Origin: Spinacia oleracea
Lineage: Eukaryota > Streptophyta > Magnoliopsida > Caryophyllales > Amaranthaceae
NCBI RefSeq assembly: GCF_020520425.1
Contig: NC_079490.1
Location: 2,604,001-2,668,000, forward strand
DNA length: 64,000 nucleotides
Reading direction: 5' to 3'
Made by a program: the position numbers and the translations under genes. Positions 21,397 through 33,920 of this stretch are shown here, piece after piece. The first letter of the stretch is position 1. Each line of letters begins with the position of its first letter. The notes under the pieces were generated by a model, which was given only the letters and a program-made list of their open reading frames with translations, did not search any database and was not told the origin of the DNA.

Positions 21397-24300
21397 ATGG
21401 AGCTTTTGGGGAAAATCGTGACGAAGGAGTTCAAAGGGTTTGGGGTTTTTGAAGGAGTAGTTGAATCATACGATTCGTCAACTGGGTTTTACAAAATCTT
21501 GTACGAAGACGGCGATTCCGAGGAAGCTGACTTGTCCGAGGTTTCCCGTTTATTGTCTTCTTCTTCTTCTTCACCTGATGCTGTTGTTCAGTCAATTTCC
21601 GTGAATTCGAAAGTTGGGACAGCTAAGAGAGTTGGGAGGAAGCCCAAAAAACGGCGTCGTAATGATCCAGGTAAATCCTCTAACGTTTTGACAGTTGATA
21701 ATTCGGAACATAATTTAGGGAGTGAGGTTGAGTTAGGTCAAATTGCAGTGAATGATTTTAATGCTTCTGTTGTTAATGTGAATGGAAATTCGGATTTTAT
21801 TGTTGGAAATGGTGGTTTTGATTTGAACCGCGGGATAAATGTTGATGATGGGGTTGAAAATGGGGGAATTAGGGGTTGTATTGACTTGAATTTGAGTGTA
21901 GATGATGATGGGTGTGATGAGAATGCCACTAGGGTTGAAAAAGTTGGTTCTTTTGGGAGGATTGAACGAGGGTTTGATCTGAATTTAGGGATTCATGACA
22001 ATGGCGAGAATGGGACTGTGAATAACAATGCATGTTTAGGTTCAGGGGATGAAGTGAAAGATGGGGATGCTAACCTTGTAAGTAGTAGGCTTTGTGATGT
22101 TGAGGTTACAACACCAAATCAATACCAGAATGGAAATTCAGGTAGTAGGAAAAGGAGAAAGGTAACAGAAACTGTGTTGAGAAGAAGTGCACGACGTTCA
22201 AAAGCTGCTTCTATCAATGAGAATAATGCTTCAATTACAAAGACAGAAGATGAAGTGAATGATTTGTCGGGTGTTATTGATGAAGCAGAAGAAAAGCCTG
22301 TTCCTAAAATGTTGGAAAGAGTTATAGAACCTCAATCTCCTCCTCCCAAGATTGAACTTCCACCTTCTTCAGCTAAGTTAAATTTAGAGGGAATTCCTGT
22401 ATTAGATCTGTTCTCTACTTATGCTTGTCTTAGGTCATTTAGTACCATACTGTATTTGAGTCCTTTTGAACTGGAGGATCTTGTAGCAGCATTGAAGAGC
22501 AGAGTATCAAATCAATTAATTGATTTAATTCATGTTGCCATCTTGCAAACATTAAGAAAACACCTGGACTTTCTTTCAAGCGAGGGATGCGAATCTGCAT
22601 TGACTTGTTTGAGGTAAATTTTTACACTTTAGAATATGGAAGATTATTGGTAAAATAGAAAAAATCTACCCTGTGATTGATTACCGTTACTCTTTGTTTT
22701 ATAATGATAGGAATATTAACTGGGATTTGCTGGATGAAATTACATGGCCTGTTTTTATGGTGGAATACCTACTTATTCATGGCTCAGGATTAAAGCCTGG
22801 GTTTTCTCTCAATCAGTTGAAGCTATTTGATGGTGAATACTACAAGAAACCAGCAGAGGTGAAGATAGAATTGCTTCGTTGTCTATGCGATGATGTCGTT
22901 GAAGTTGAGGCCATTAGATCCGAGCTTAGTAAGAGGACTGTTATTGCAGAGGTTAATATGGAATCTGGTCGAACAATGTGCTCTGAAAGGAAACGGAAGA
23001 CCTCTTTAGAAGTTCCTGTGGACTCTTGCCTGAGTGAGGGCATGAAAGAAGAGGTAGCTGATGGAAACAGTGATGAGTGTTGCCTTTGTAAGATGGATGG
23101 GAACTTAATATGCTGTGATGGTTGTCCTGCTGCTTATCATTCGAAATGTGTTGGAATTGTCAGCAGTCTTTTGCCAGAGGGTAACTGGTACTGTCCAGAA
23201 TGTGTGATTGGCAAATTGGGTTTTGAAAATAAACCTCAGAGACACATCCGGGGTGCAGAGTTACTTGGAACTGATACTTGCGGACGCCTTTTTTTTGGCT
23301 GCTTCAACTACCTTTTGGTGTAAGCTCCTCCTTGGAATTATGTTAATATTTATTTTCACTTAATTTTTCCCTGAGAATTATATAGTTGTGAATTCACCTG
23401 GCCTGGCTATATAGAGTTGTTGACCTTGTTGTGTCTGAGATTTTGAGTAAGTGTTTTGCTACAAGTATTACCAGCATGGTTAAAGGCCGATGAGCAAATA
23501 ATTTGGCTCTATTCTACTACCAATTTACCAGAATGAAATAGAAAGAAGCTAGATAAGCTTTCTTACAGGAGAAATGCTCTTCTTAAAATGAATTATTTCC
23601 AAGCACTTTCAATCAATGTACAGCATGACAATGGGCATTAACAAAAGCAAAAGTTTATTCTTATAAAAAAAGCAAAAGTAAGGCTTGTTATTATCTGTTA
23701 TTCATCCAGAAAGATGCATAGTCAATGTGTTTTTCAGGGTGTATCATCTATTCATCTTCACGAACAACACAACTAGAAAAATAATTGAATGAAAGATTGG
23801 TTAGAATAATATCATACTCCTTTATCTTAGAAGAAGAGTTTGAAAAGTACGAGAGTTTTTTTCCTGAAGTTTTCTTGCCCGTAGTTTTAATAATAGTAGA
23901 GCTCCACGTTCTTGAAGAAATAATGTACCAATAATGCCTCGTAGCCTGTAGGGATGTGATGATGTTGGAGAAATGGTAAGTGTACCTTGGAGGCTTCTAC
24001 CTACCCTAAGAAAATCTTAATGTTGATACATGTTGTGTGTTCAAGAAAATCCTAAGAAATAGTGTGTCTTCTTTTCTTTCTTGAACACACAACATGTATC
24101 ACTTTTGTTGTTTTGTAAGACATTGGACTTGAAGGATCTCCTCCTTAGGATTTGTGGCGGACGATATAGCAAGTCACAACATATTAGGCTGATAGTTTCA
24201 GTGGGATGGAGAGAGTACTTACTAAGAGATATTCTTATTTGGTTTTCACTATATTCTTCTCCAAGCAGTCGTGTTAACAGGGTATCGTATAGAGTAGTTA

Positions 24301-27300
24301 TTGAGATTGAATCTTCGTTCTTGGTGGCTACTCTTTTTCTTCTTACTTTCAAAATATCATATTCACTCCTATACGCTTTCTAGCAAGTTTATCTGTCTTT
24401 CGTGGAGAAGTCTTCATGTCTTGCTCATCAGAGATGCCGCCTATAGGTGTATGCATACTTATGTTTTTAGGAATGAAATTAAAGGATTTAAAAGACCTCA
24501 TATCAGCTTATCTGTTGACTAGAAAGAATTTCAAAAGGGTTCTTATAAAATCTGACAACAAGCAGGTGGTCCCCTGTTACCTGTTCAGATGTCTGGAAAT
24601 GTGATCAACAGTAAAATTTGGCAACTGTGTCTGTTAAACGATCTGGTTTTTAAACATCTTTTGGGAAACCCTTTATTGTATAAAGCGAAACACTCGAAAA
24701 TGTTTAGGTTAACAGGCTCATGTTAAATGATTCCAGTGGTAGTGTGGTACCTTATTTTCATATTTCCCTCTTTCTGTCAAAATGTCAACATTTATTAGAA
24801 CGTTGTCCTGCCATCTCTACTGACAAAGATTGAAGGAGAGAATAAATGTTTGCATAAGATATACCTTCATATTAATATGCTACTAAATTCACAGGTCAGA
24901 TTCCTGTGATGCGGAGGCTTTATGTAGTTATTACCACAAAGATGACCTTGGTGCCATTACTCAACTACTGCAATCATCCACCGTCCTGTATAGCTCAATT
25001 TTAAGTGCAATTTCTCAATATTGGGCCTTCCCGACTGACTCGTGTCAACCTAAAAGTGATTTGGGTGGAGCAAATGATGGAAAGAAAGCAAAAAGATTCA
25101 TAATTTCACGAAATTCTGGTCATTTAGGCTCTGAACATTCTGAACCTGCAGACTTGTTTGATTCAGATACTGCCAAACCCAGCATAGAGACGAAGAGTTT
25201 GTTTACAAGCTCTGAAGGATCTGGTGAAGTTTTAGAGGAGAATGATGTGATTCAAAAATCCCCTAGTCCTGTGTCCAATATGGCTGCCAGAAGGAAATAT
25301 GGGAAGAAGCTTTCAGCTTCCAAACAGAAGAAGAAAAAAGGTTCTTCTGCGGGAAAAGACATATCAGTATCGAAGGATAAAGAAGAAAACATATTACAAG
25401 AGCAATCTGGAGATGGGTATCTGAATAGCTATAGCTTTGCTCGGACAGCTTCTTCAGTTGTTGAAGAGTTATTGAGAAAACCCTCAAGTAAAGTAAATAT
25501 AGATGCCACAAAGACTGAGGAGCAAATAATTTCAATTCAGTTGAAATTTATTTTGCAGAAGTCCACAAAGTCTTGTTGGACCACTATTCAAGATTTGAAT
25601 AAGAAGAGAAGGGTAGAAAAATGTGGATGGTGCTACTGTTGCAGATTCCCTGTCGAAGGAAGAGGTTGCTTATTCAGTGACCAGAATAGAAATTCTGTTT
25701 CAGACGCTCTTAGAGTAGAAATTGAAGGTGTTCTCAAAAGTAATAAGAAGGGGCATCTTGTAGATGTCATTTGCTACATCCTCTTTATGGAAGAGCGCTT
25801 GCGTGGACTTCTCTCCGGTCCATGGTTACAACCTCAATATAGTGAGCTTTGGCGTCAAAGTGTTCTTAAAGCATCTGATGTTTCGTTGTTGAAACTTCCT
25901 CTGCTTACGGTAAAGTTTGCTCTCTAACTTCCTGATTCAAAAACCTCTTCAGTCTAGTGCGTAGGCTGTAGGCCATTTGTGCAAGTGAGAGTAGATTATC
26001 TTCTAGAGTTCTCTCAAAGAAAAGAAAGAGTATCTTCTGGAAGATGAAGGTTTGAGTTGTTTATACTTCCTCCTTTTCTTTTTACTTGCAACACTTCCCT
26101 AAAATGGAAACATCACAATACTTGCAAGGTTGCAACACACTATAAATGGAAAACTATTATGTATGCAATGACATTTATACCTTCACTTTATTCTCTTTAT
26201 TAACTCCTAACCACTCATCCACCAAATAAAATAATGGAACTTTCCATTTATGCCCTTATAATAAAGAAGTTTGATTCTTTTCTCTTAAAGTGTGTAAGTG
26301 TATGTTGCAACAATATAGAAACGGAGGAAGTATTATATTACTAAACCTAGGTTGTCTAATTTCATTGACCAGTTTGTCAATGTGTTGATTTCTAGTACAA
26401 AAGCTTCACACAAACTTGTATACAATGGGTGTATTTGTATGTAACGTGCTTAGTCACCTCAAATTTCATAAATGTCACCCAACTCACATTAAAGTTAAGT
26501 TCGCAATGGGGTGACTTTAATATGATTTTGGGTCACATTTATGAAATTAGGGGTGACAAATCCCATTTTATAGTTATAATTAAAGATTGGTGGCAGGCCT
26601 AAGGAAGTTAGTGCAGCAGTCACTGTAGTCATTATTCTTTGGAACTAAAATTTGAAACTGGAATTAAATATTTCAGACCCTATACGATTGTCAGAGCATC
26701 CAACTTGTATACATCGAGCGGGGAGCACCAATTAATGCAACAATATGGAGCTCGACATTTCCTTGTTTGTGCAAATTGCTCCAGTTCTCTTTTTTATTTT
26801 GCTGAACTAATGGTGTGTTTGGATAGCAAGATAGAAGGGAAAGGAAGGGGAGGGGGAAGGTGAGCTTCATTTTCTGTCCAAACCTCTCCAATTTTGGGAG
26901 GATGATGTTTATTAAAGAGGGTCCCTCCCCTTCCTTCCCCCAACCCCTTGCAGAAACAAGGGAACTTCTTCCCCTCCCTTTCTCTCCATTTCTTTTTATT
27001 CAGACGTAGTGTAAATGTAGTAGCGAAAGGATATGATGAACTCAAAGTAATACAAAGTATATCTTATTGATTTGAAATGTTGTCTTTTTAACTTCCAAAT
27101 GTCTGATATTTATTTTCTTATGCTGTGCTTGCAGCTAGAGACCAATTTACGTCCTGCAGCTCTTTCAGCAGATTGGTGGAAACATGTTGATTTGGTTAGT
27201 ACTATGGGTTCAGCTTCCCTCTTTGTGGCAAGTTCACGTGCTACTTCGAAGAACAGTATCAGCAGAAAGAAGGTTAGATATGCAGATCCTGAAACTAAAT

Positions 27301-30300
27301 CATCATCTGCTGTTCGGGGGTTGGTTTTCTTTTGGTGGAGAGGGGGTAAGACATCTCGTAGTCTATTCAACTGTAAAGTCATACCTCGGTCCTTCGCTTC
27401 AAAAGTGGCCCGTAAAGGTATGCATATGTTTTTCCTTATGAGGTCTGTATTGCATACACTTTTAGCAATCAAGTGATTTTTGAACTTAGTTGAAGCCTGA
27501 AATATTGCAGCTGGCTGCATGAAGATACCAGATTTACAATATCCTGAAGCTTCTGAGCATGCTAGGCGAACAAAATGTGTTGCATGGCGGGCTTCTGTAG
27601 AAAAATCCACAAGTCTTGAGCAGCTGGCTTTGCAGGTAATGTTGCTCATCTCTTATTGTTTAGTGGCTACCCTTAGAGACGATTTTCATATCTCTCAGGC
27701 TTTTAGCCTGTCCTGATTTTACCGCTCTGTAGCTGGGGATGAGGCATCACTAGTCTACATGGTGGTTGCAGGTTTATATATGCTTCGAATCTTGCTATTT
27801 CTATAGTGTTATATGCCTTTCTAATGAACTGTAGTTTATCCTTCTGAACTCTCGTGTATAGCACTGTATACAATGTTTTATGAGCTTGAGGATCTGGTAG
27901 TGTAAAAAGAACTTTTATTTCTCTGCTATGAATCAATATCAGGGATGGGCAATCAGGGAGTAGGCATTACTTTTCAGTTATTAAGTGGCTTGAAGAATAA
28001 GATAGCTACTTAGCTCTATAAATAGAGCATATTAGGGGAGAGAGAATGATGTTGAATATTGATGAGTGTTTTGCTTTAGCTTTTAAAGTGTTCATGGGGA
28101 GAGAATCAAGCCTCTCTAAAGTTTTATATCATTTATAATTATATATACTGTTTTTTATTAATACATCTTCATCTTCTTCTTTCTCAATTTCTGTGATTGA
28201 TGATATTAGTTATGTTTATTCATAGCAGTTTCACCTGTTAGTATGCTTATATATCATTTTCTAGCGCATGATGCTATGTTGGCTGAGGATTGAGGGATTG
28301 ATAGCTTAAACTATTCTTGTGCTTCAGCTATACTAATGCATATGCCTATAGAGTAAATTCTCGTTATGTTATTTTGGCTCAGGTGAGAGAGTTTGACCTG
28401 TTTATTCGCTGGGATGATATTGAAAATACTCACCCTCATTCTTTATTGGACAAGGAATCCATAAAGTCCATCAGGCTGTTTAAGAAAGTCATAGTCAGGC
28501 GTAAGAGTTTAGAAGGATCAGTTGCAAGATATCTTCTGGATTTTGGCAAGAGAAGAAGTGTTCCAGATGTTGTTCTCAAACATGGGAAAAAGTTAGAGAA
28601 ATCTGACTGCGAGAAGAAAAAATATTGGCTGGATGAAGTGTATGTTCCTCTGCATCTCTTGAAGAGTTTTGAGGAGAGAAGAATTACCCGTGAGGCTGGT
28701 AAGAAAATTTCCAGTAAATCCCGGAGGGCTGTCAAAGTGACGAAGAAGCCTTCGAGGGAAAAAGGTTTTGACTATCTTTTCTCAAGAGCAGAAAGGGTCG
28801 AAAGTTATCAATGTGGGCACTGTAACAAGAATGTGTTGATCAGGTATATAAATTTCAGTTACTTTTTTAAATTCACCCTGCCTTTTCTTGACCTGTTGTT
28901 GTGACTTTTGCGCAGGCAATACAATAGTAGTTTGTTTAACATTAGGGCTCCGTTTGGTAGGTGTAAAACGTTTTCATAGAAAACAATTTTCCCTTTTCAA
29001 TCATTTTACGTTGTTTGGTTTGGCAAGGTATGGAAAACAATTTTCCATAATTCCCTTAAAAGTGGAAAAACCTTCTCCATTTGAAAGGGAGGGAAACCAC
29101 TTTTCCACCTTTCCTCTTTACCTCCCTCTTCCTTCTTCCCCCCAATCTTTACCATCTTCTCCCGTTTTCTTTCAAGGAACCAAACAAAAGAAAACTAGTT
29201 TGGAATTGTGTTTTCCCTTAGAGAATGTTTTCCATGGAAAATCATTTTGCACTGAAAACGTTTTACACCAAACCAAACGGAGCCTAGGTGATGCTAGATT
29301 GACAACCGAAGAACAGGATATTGGGAAACTAATTAATTATGTTGGATGATATCCCTGTTTGTATGGCGAACAAAAAACAATATGATTCAGGTCTTTGGCT
29401 TTCCATAGAAGCCACTGGTGCAGGTTTCTTTGAGATAATTGATTCCTGTTTTTGGGTTTATTTTTCTAGTCAATTTTGGCCTGTGAATTTAGCAAAGTAA
29501 TACGCTAAATCTGAACTTTTGTTTTGCGGACATGCTTTCTGTGTGGAATTTGAGTTTACGATTTTGCTTCTTATTCTGGATTGTAGATGGTAATACTGAA
29601 TTCTGAACACCTGGTGTGAATACTGTACAGTTGCACAGTTTACTTTGAATTTCATTTCTTTTTTATTCGATCCGTGTTTCACATGCATAACGGATGATTG
29701 TTCTTTTTCTGCATATAGCTCGTACCGATTCCCGATGGTGTCATAGATAGTATTATATTTTTGAAATAAAATACAAAAGGTTCATTGAGGTTTTGTGAGT
29801 ATGATATGGAGTAAGAGATGATTTATGTGATTTTGAAGTATTCTTGTGTATTTTCGGAGTATCACTTAATCGTCTTTCTGACCTGTGTTTTCATAGTTTT
29901 ATACTGGAATGACTTGTAAGAACTTCCAACATCGTGCGAGTTTGGTACAAGATGAAAATTTTCTTGCTTTTGTTGGTGGGAGCATCACTGATCTTTATGT
30001 GAATGGTTTCTGTTATCTTCGTATTTCTTGTAGAACTGACACAAACTCTTTCTTCATTTCCAGTGAAGCTGTGAGCTGCGAACTTTGCAATGGTACGTAC
30101 AATTTATTGATAGTGATATACTGACATCTGAATGAAGGTTGATGTGGTTGGATTTGTACATGAAGCTTCTTCTCTGCCTAGGAACTTATTACCATGATAT
30201 CTTGTTTTTGTTACTTCTATCCGGTGGTAGCAGACAACTTTTAGTCAAGCTATCTAGTGTTATTTTTGATGCATTGAACAAGTTTTTAATTACTACGAGA

Positions 30301-33209
30301 AAATTAGTGATTGCATTTGTTGAAGAATTTAGTAAGAGGCTAAAAGCACAATGTGTTTAAATGATGGACTTCTGAAACTTTTAGAGGTGTTGCTGAAGTT
30401 TGCACTTTGCTTGAAAATACAATAGCGCTCTTTTAATGTTTGTTTGGATATATTTATATCTCTATGTTTTCTTTCCTGTATTAGAGAAGTGTTGTAGGAT
30501 CTTTTTCAATTCCCACATCCTTTCAAGTGCTTTTTTCATGTGAAATCATTTATCTTTGCAATGAAGTTCAAACGTTTTCTACGAAGTATGATTCTGTATT
30601 TGATTCGGTAGAATTGGTATATACCTGTACAAAGTTGTGAACATGTGATAGATCTTGAAGGTGTCCTTCTGAGCTCTTGCATGTGTAGATGACATTCTCA
30701 CTGGTTTCATGGGTGTACTTGCATGAAGTCATGCTTCATATATCTGCATGAATCTGACCATCTATGTACACTTTATTTTAGGGTATTTCCACAAAAGACA
30801 TGTCATGAAGTCTTCAGTGGGAATTTCTTCGGGATGCTTGTATACGTGCCACAAATGCCGGGCAGGGAAGCATATAACGAAAGAAAGCAATCCTGGGAGA
30901 CGGAAAGGTGGTAAACTTCCGGGCACAAAAAATATGAAGATTGTCAATGAAGGGCACTCTGCAACATTGAGGACCAAGCCAAGGAAAAAGGGAAAAAACT
31001 CAGGTAGTGGTAGACAAGTGCTTTTGCGAAGTGCAAAAACGACGCCGCGCCAAGAGAAGATTCTATCACAGAAAAATAAAAATGTCTCGACTGGTATTGT
31101 TCTGCGCCGTTCTGCTAGGCAAGTAAAGTGTACTACTTTGCAGCCAAAAAAAGTTGTAGGACAAAAAAGGAAAAGGAATAAGGTTAGAACCGTGGCATCG
31201 AAAAAAACCCCAAAGCCAAAGGGATTATTCTTGTGGCAGAAGAAAAGAACAAAAATTTCCCATTCATTCTGGATAAACGGCCTTAAGTTATCCGGGAAGG
31301 AAAATGATGAACGGGTTATACAGTTTAAAAGAAGAAAACTCCTTGTGCCATTTGAATTCTCTGCTAAGGTTGATGATCAACCAAAATGCTCTCTTTGTTC
31401 TCATCAAGGATCTACTACATCAGCTTTGGTGTATATTGCTTGTGAATTATGTGGAGGTGAAGTGCTTTTACTTTTCTGAACCTTGATTGTGTTTTAAATC
31501 TGACCGAGCTACATTGATCTTCTATGTAATCGTAGTTTTTGAATTGAGAATTCTTCTTCTTTACAGATTGGTTCCATGGTGATGCATTTGGACTTAGCAA
31601 AGAAAATATCAAGTATCTTATGGGGTTCAAATGCCATGTATGCCGTGAGAGGAATCCCCCTGTTTGTCCTTTTATCGAGGATTCAAGGGACGGCAATTCA
31701 CCTTTTATTGAAGCTACTTGTGAAGCACGGGATGCTCAGGGATCATCTGAAGTTGTTGCAGCTCGGAAGGAAACAGTTGAAGGTTCTTCTGGTCTCTTAG
31801 AAGTTCATACAGCACATAATTGTGATGGAACTCTTGACCAGGATGAAAATCAAATGCTAAATTCTGAGTCCGGAGTAGAAAACAGGCCACTTACCAGTAA
31901 GGATGTTGCACCCTGTTCAGTGGATAATGATTCCCTTTTTATTGAAGCTTCAAGTGTGGCTCAGGATACCCCGAGTTTACCTGTGGTTGTTGCAGTTCAA
32001 AAGGAAACAGTTGAAGGTTCTTCTGGTCTCTTAGAAGTTCATACAGCACGTAATTGTGATGGAAATCTGGATCAGGACAAGACCCCGATGCTAGATTCTG
32101 AGTTGAGAGTAGTGAAGGACAGTAATCCTCTGTTTATTGAAGCTTCAAGTGCGGTTCAGGATACCCCGGGATTACCTGTGGTTGTTGCAGTTGAAAAAGA
32201 AACAGTTGAAGGTTCTTCTGGTCTCTTAGAAGTTCACACAGCACATAATTGTGATGGAAATCTGATTCAGGACGATACCCCGATGCTAGATTCTGAGTTG
32301 AGAGTAGTGAAGGACAATAATACCCTTTTTATTGAAGCTTCAAGTGCGGCTCAGGATACCCCGGGTTTACGTGTGGTTGTTGCAGTTGAAAAAGAAACAG
32401 TTGAAGATTCTTCTGGTCTCTTAGAAGTTCATACAGAACGTAGTTGTGACGGAAATCTGGATCACGACAAGACCCCGATGCTAGATTCTGAGTTGAGAGT
32501 AGTGAAGGACAATAATACCCTTTTTATTGAAGCTTCAAGTGCGGCTCAGGATACCCCGGGTTTACCTGTGGTTGTTGCAGTTGAAAAAGAAACAGTTGAA
32601 GATTCTTCTGGTCTCTTAGAAGTTCATACAGAACGTAGTTGTGACGGAAATCTGGATCACGACAAGACCCCGATGCTAGATTCTGAGTTGAGAGTAGTGA
32701 AGGACAGTAATACTCTTTTTACTGAAGCTTTTAGTGAGGTTCAGAATCCTCAAGAATTACCTGAAACTGTAGCAGTTCAGAAGGAAACAGAAGGTTCATC
32801 TGGTCTCTTAGAAGTTGATACAGCACAGGGTTGTGATACGCCGATGCTAGATGTCGAGTTGAGAGTAGAAAATAGGTCACCTAGCAGCATGGAGGTTGCT
32901 TCTTGTTCAGGAAAAATTACTAATCTTTTTATTGAAGCTTCAAGTGAGGCTTGTGATGCTCGAAGATTACCTGACATTGTTGCAGTTCGAAAGGAAACTG
33001 ATTGTGTGACACAGCTTATGTGCAATGGAGGCTCTTCTGGTCTCTTAGAAGCTAATGCAACACATAGTTATGATGGAAATCTTCACCAAGATGAGACTCC
33101 AATCATAGATTCCGAGTTGATAGTAGCAAACGGGTTGGCAAACGGGTCAGCCCATTTGGTTAAGGATTCTGATGAGAAAAACATCTTGGAAGAAAAGCAA
33201 ATAAGCTAA
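21397..33209 (+). CDS. DDT/PHD-finger chromatin protein (PTM-related family)
   Basis: Nine exons: 21397-22613, 22711-23319, 24895-25909, 27135-27417, 27511-27635, 28383-28843, 30064-30092, 30782-31456, 31567-33209. The total is 6057 nt, 2018 aa; all borders are GT-AG and phases fit. Residues 1-52 are a Tudor/Agenet-like module (GKIVTKEFKGFGVFEG...YEDGD). An AT-hook-like basic patch KRVGRKPKKRRR is at 77-88. The DDT domain runs from about 333 and continues into exon 2. A C4HC3 PHD finger is at 527-570 (DECCLCKMDGNLICCDGC...WYCPEC). Further PHD-type zinc modules lie near 1227-1270 (HCNKNV...CELCNGYFHKRHV...YTCHKC) and 1449-1497 (KCSLC...CELCGDWFHG...CHVC). From about 1544 the C-terminus is a 65-residue repeat array. 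Architecture matches plant DDT-PHD nuclear proteins such as Arabidopsis At5g12400; it lacks the membrane segments of PTM itself. Expected role: reading histone marks in chromatin regulation. The gene start is the first ATG after a T-rich leader. Confidence 0.88.
24024..24101. repeat. Perfect 25-bp inverted repeat in intron 2 of the PHD gene
   Basis: Arms 24024-24048 and 24077-24101 are exact reverse complements (core ACATGTTGTGTGTTCAAG) around a 28-base loop. The transcribed intron could fold into a 78-nt hairpin. No flanking target duplication was noted. Confidence 0.9.
26064..26332. mobile_element. Stowaway MITE in intron 3 of the PHD gene
   Basis: The left end TACTTCCTCCTTTTCTTTTT and the inverted right end TACTTCCTCCGTTTCTATAT are TA-bounded; TTGCAACA.. 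continues the inverted repeat. Confidence 0.8.
26452..26556. repeat. Foldback repeat in intron 3 of the PHD gene
   Basis: Arms about 26452-26494 and 26514-26556 pair over about 43 bp with mismatches (GTCACCTCAAATTTCATAAA against TTTATGAAATTAGGGGTGAC). Probably the core of a small foldback/MITE. Downstream at about 26812-27000 is another MITE-like fragment beginning GGTGTGTTTGGATAGC with no identified partner end. Confidence 0.7.
28946..29284. mobile_element. Tourist-like MITE, copy B, in intron 6 of the PHD gene
   Basis: The left end GGCTCCGTTTGGTAGGTGTA and the inverted right end GGCTCCGTTTGGTTTGGTGT pair; TAG (28943-28945, 29285-29287) flanks both sides. Same family as copies at 11833 and 37763. 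The plus-strand frame through it is accidental. Confidence 0.85.
31783..33110 (+). repeat. In-frame coding repeat array, 195-bp unit
   Basis: About seven units carry GGTTCTTCTGGTCTCTTAGA or GATTCTTCTGGTCTCTTAGA, with core units spaced exactly 195 nt (starts near 32213, 32408, 32603). Each encodes about 65 residues with SSGLLEVHT, CDGNL, TPMLDSELRVVKD, LFIEASS and VVVAVEKETVE. Outer units are longer or degenerate. The units 32313-32507 and 32508-32702 differ by a single base that I can see. Confidence 0.92.
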
Positions 33210-33660
33210 ATGATCACAGTTAACACAACCACTAACAGGACTACAGTTCTGCATGCAGATCAGTTCAGGATGGGATGGACACACAGAAAATCCAAATTAG
33301 AAAAGGGTAGATGATGATGATGATGATGATACTTGTGATTGATTCATTCTTGTACTTTGGTATTTGTTTATGGCCTCTAATCACCTGAAAGAAGAGGGCT
33401 GCAGTTTCTTGTCAACACTAATTGTAGCTATTTAATTTTGCTCATTTCTGATTCATTAGAGGTAGGATTAGCGATTACAGCAGAATGAATGACAATTATT
33501 TAGTTGATTCATGAAAAGTTAATGGAAGAGTATTATTTAATCCTTTGTTCTTCTATGATGGTTACTCTATTATGCAATATTGTCTTGATTGTTCATGCTT
33601 GATTAGAGAGCTGTTGCAGAGTTAAAGTCCACTAGCACAAAAAACATACTTCTGCTGTGG
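33210..33660. other. 3' flank of the PHD gene
   Basis: Probable 3' UTR, including a (GAT)n microsatellite at about 33311-33329. No other gene. Confidence 0.6.
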
Positions 33661-33920
33661 ATAGATGACTCGCTTCATTATACACATCATTTAAGAAAAT
33701 AAAAATAAAAATAAATAGAATATCAAAAGATGACAAGTGGCATATAAGTTTTTGTGATTTAAAATGTTACTCATGACTCGCTTAGACACATCATTTAAGA
33801 AAATAAAAATGAAAATAAAAATAAATAGAGATATCAAAACATGATAAGTGACATAAATTTTTGTGATTTAAAACGTTAGTATAGATGACACGCTTCATTA
33901 GACACATCATTTAAGAAAAT
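33661..33920. repeat. Three-copy tandem repeat, about 110 bp
   Basis: TGAC.CGCTT, then AGACACATCATTTAAGAAAA or a near copy, begins near 33664, 33773 and 33886. Between copies AAAATAAAAATAAA and TTTTTGTGATTTAAAA recur. The last copy is cut short. Confidence 0.8.

Noticed and set aside
24041-24604. Several overlapping frames in intron 2 of the PHD gene
   Set aside because: They overlap on both strands, lack domains and lie between two phase-matched exons.
27110-27649. 179-aa minus-strand frame
   Set aside because: It is the antisense shadow of exons 4 and 5 of the PHD gene, whose sense frame has domain and splice support.
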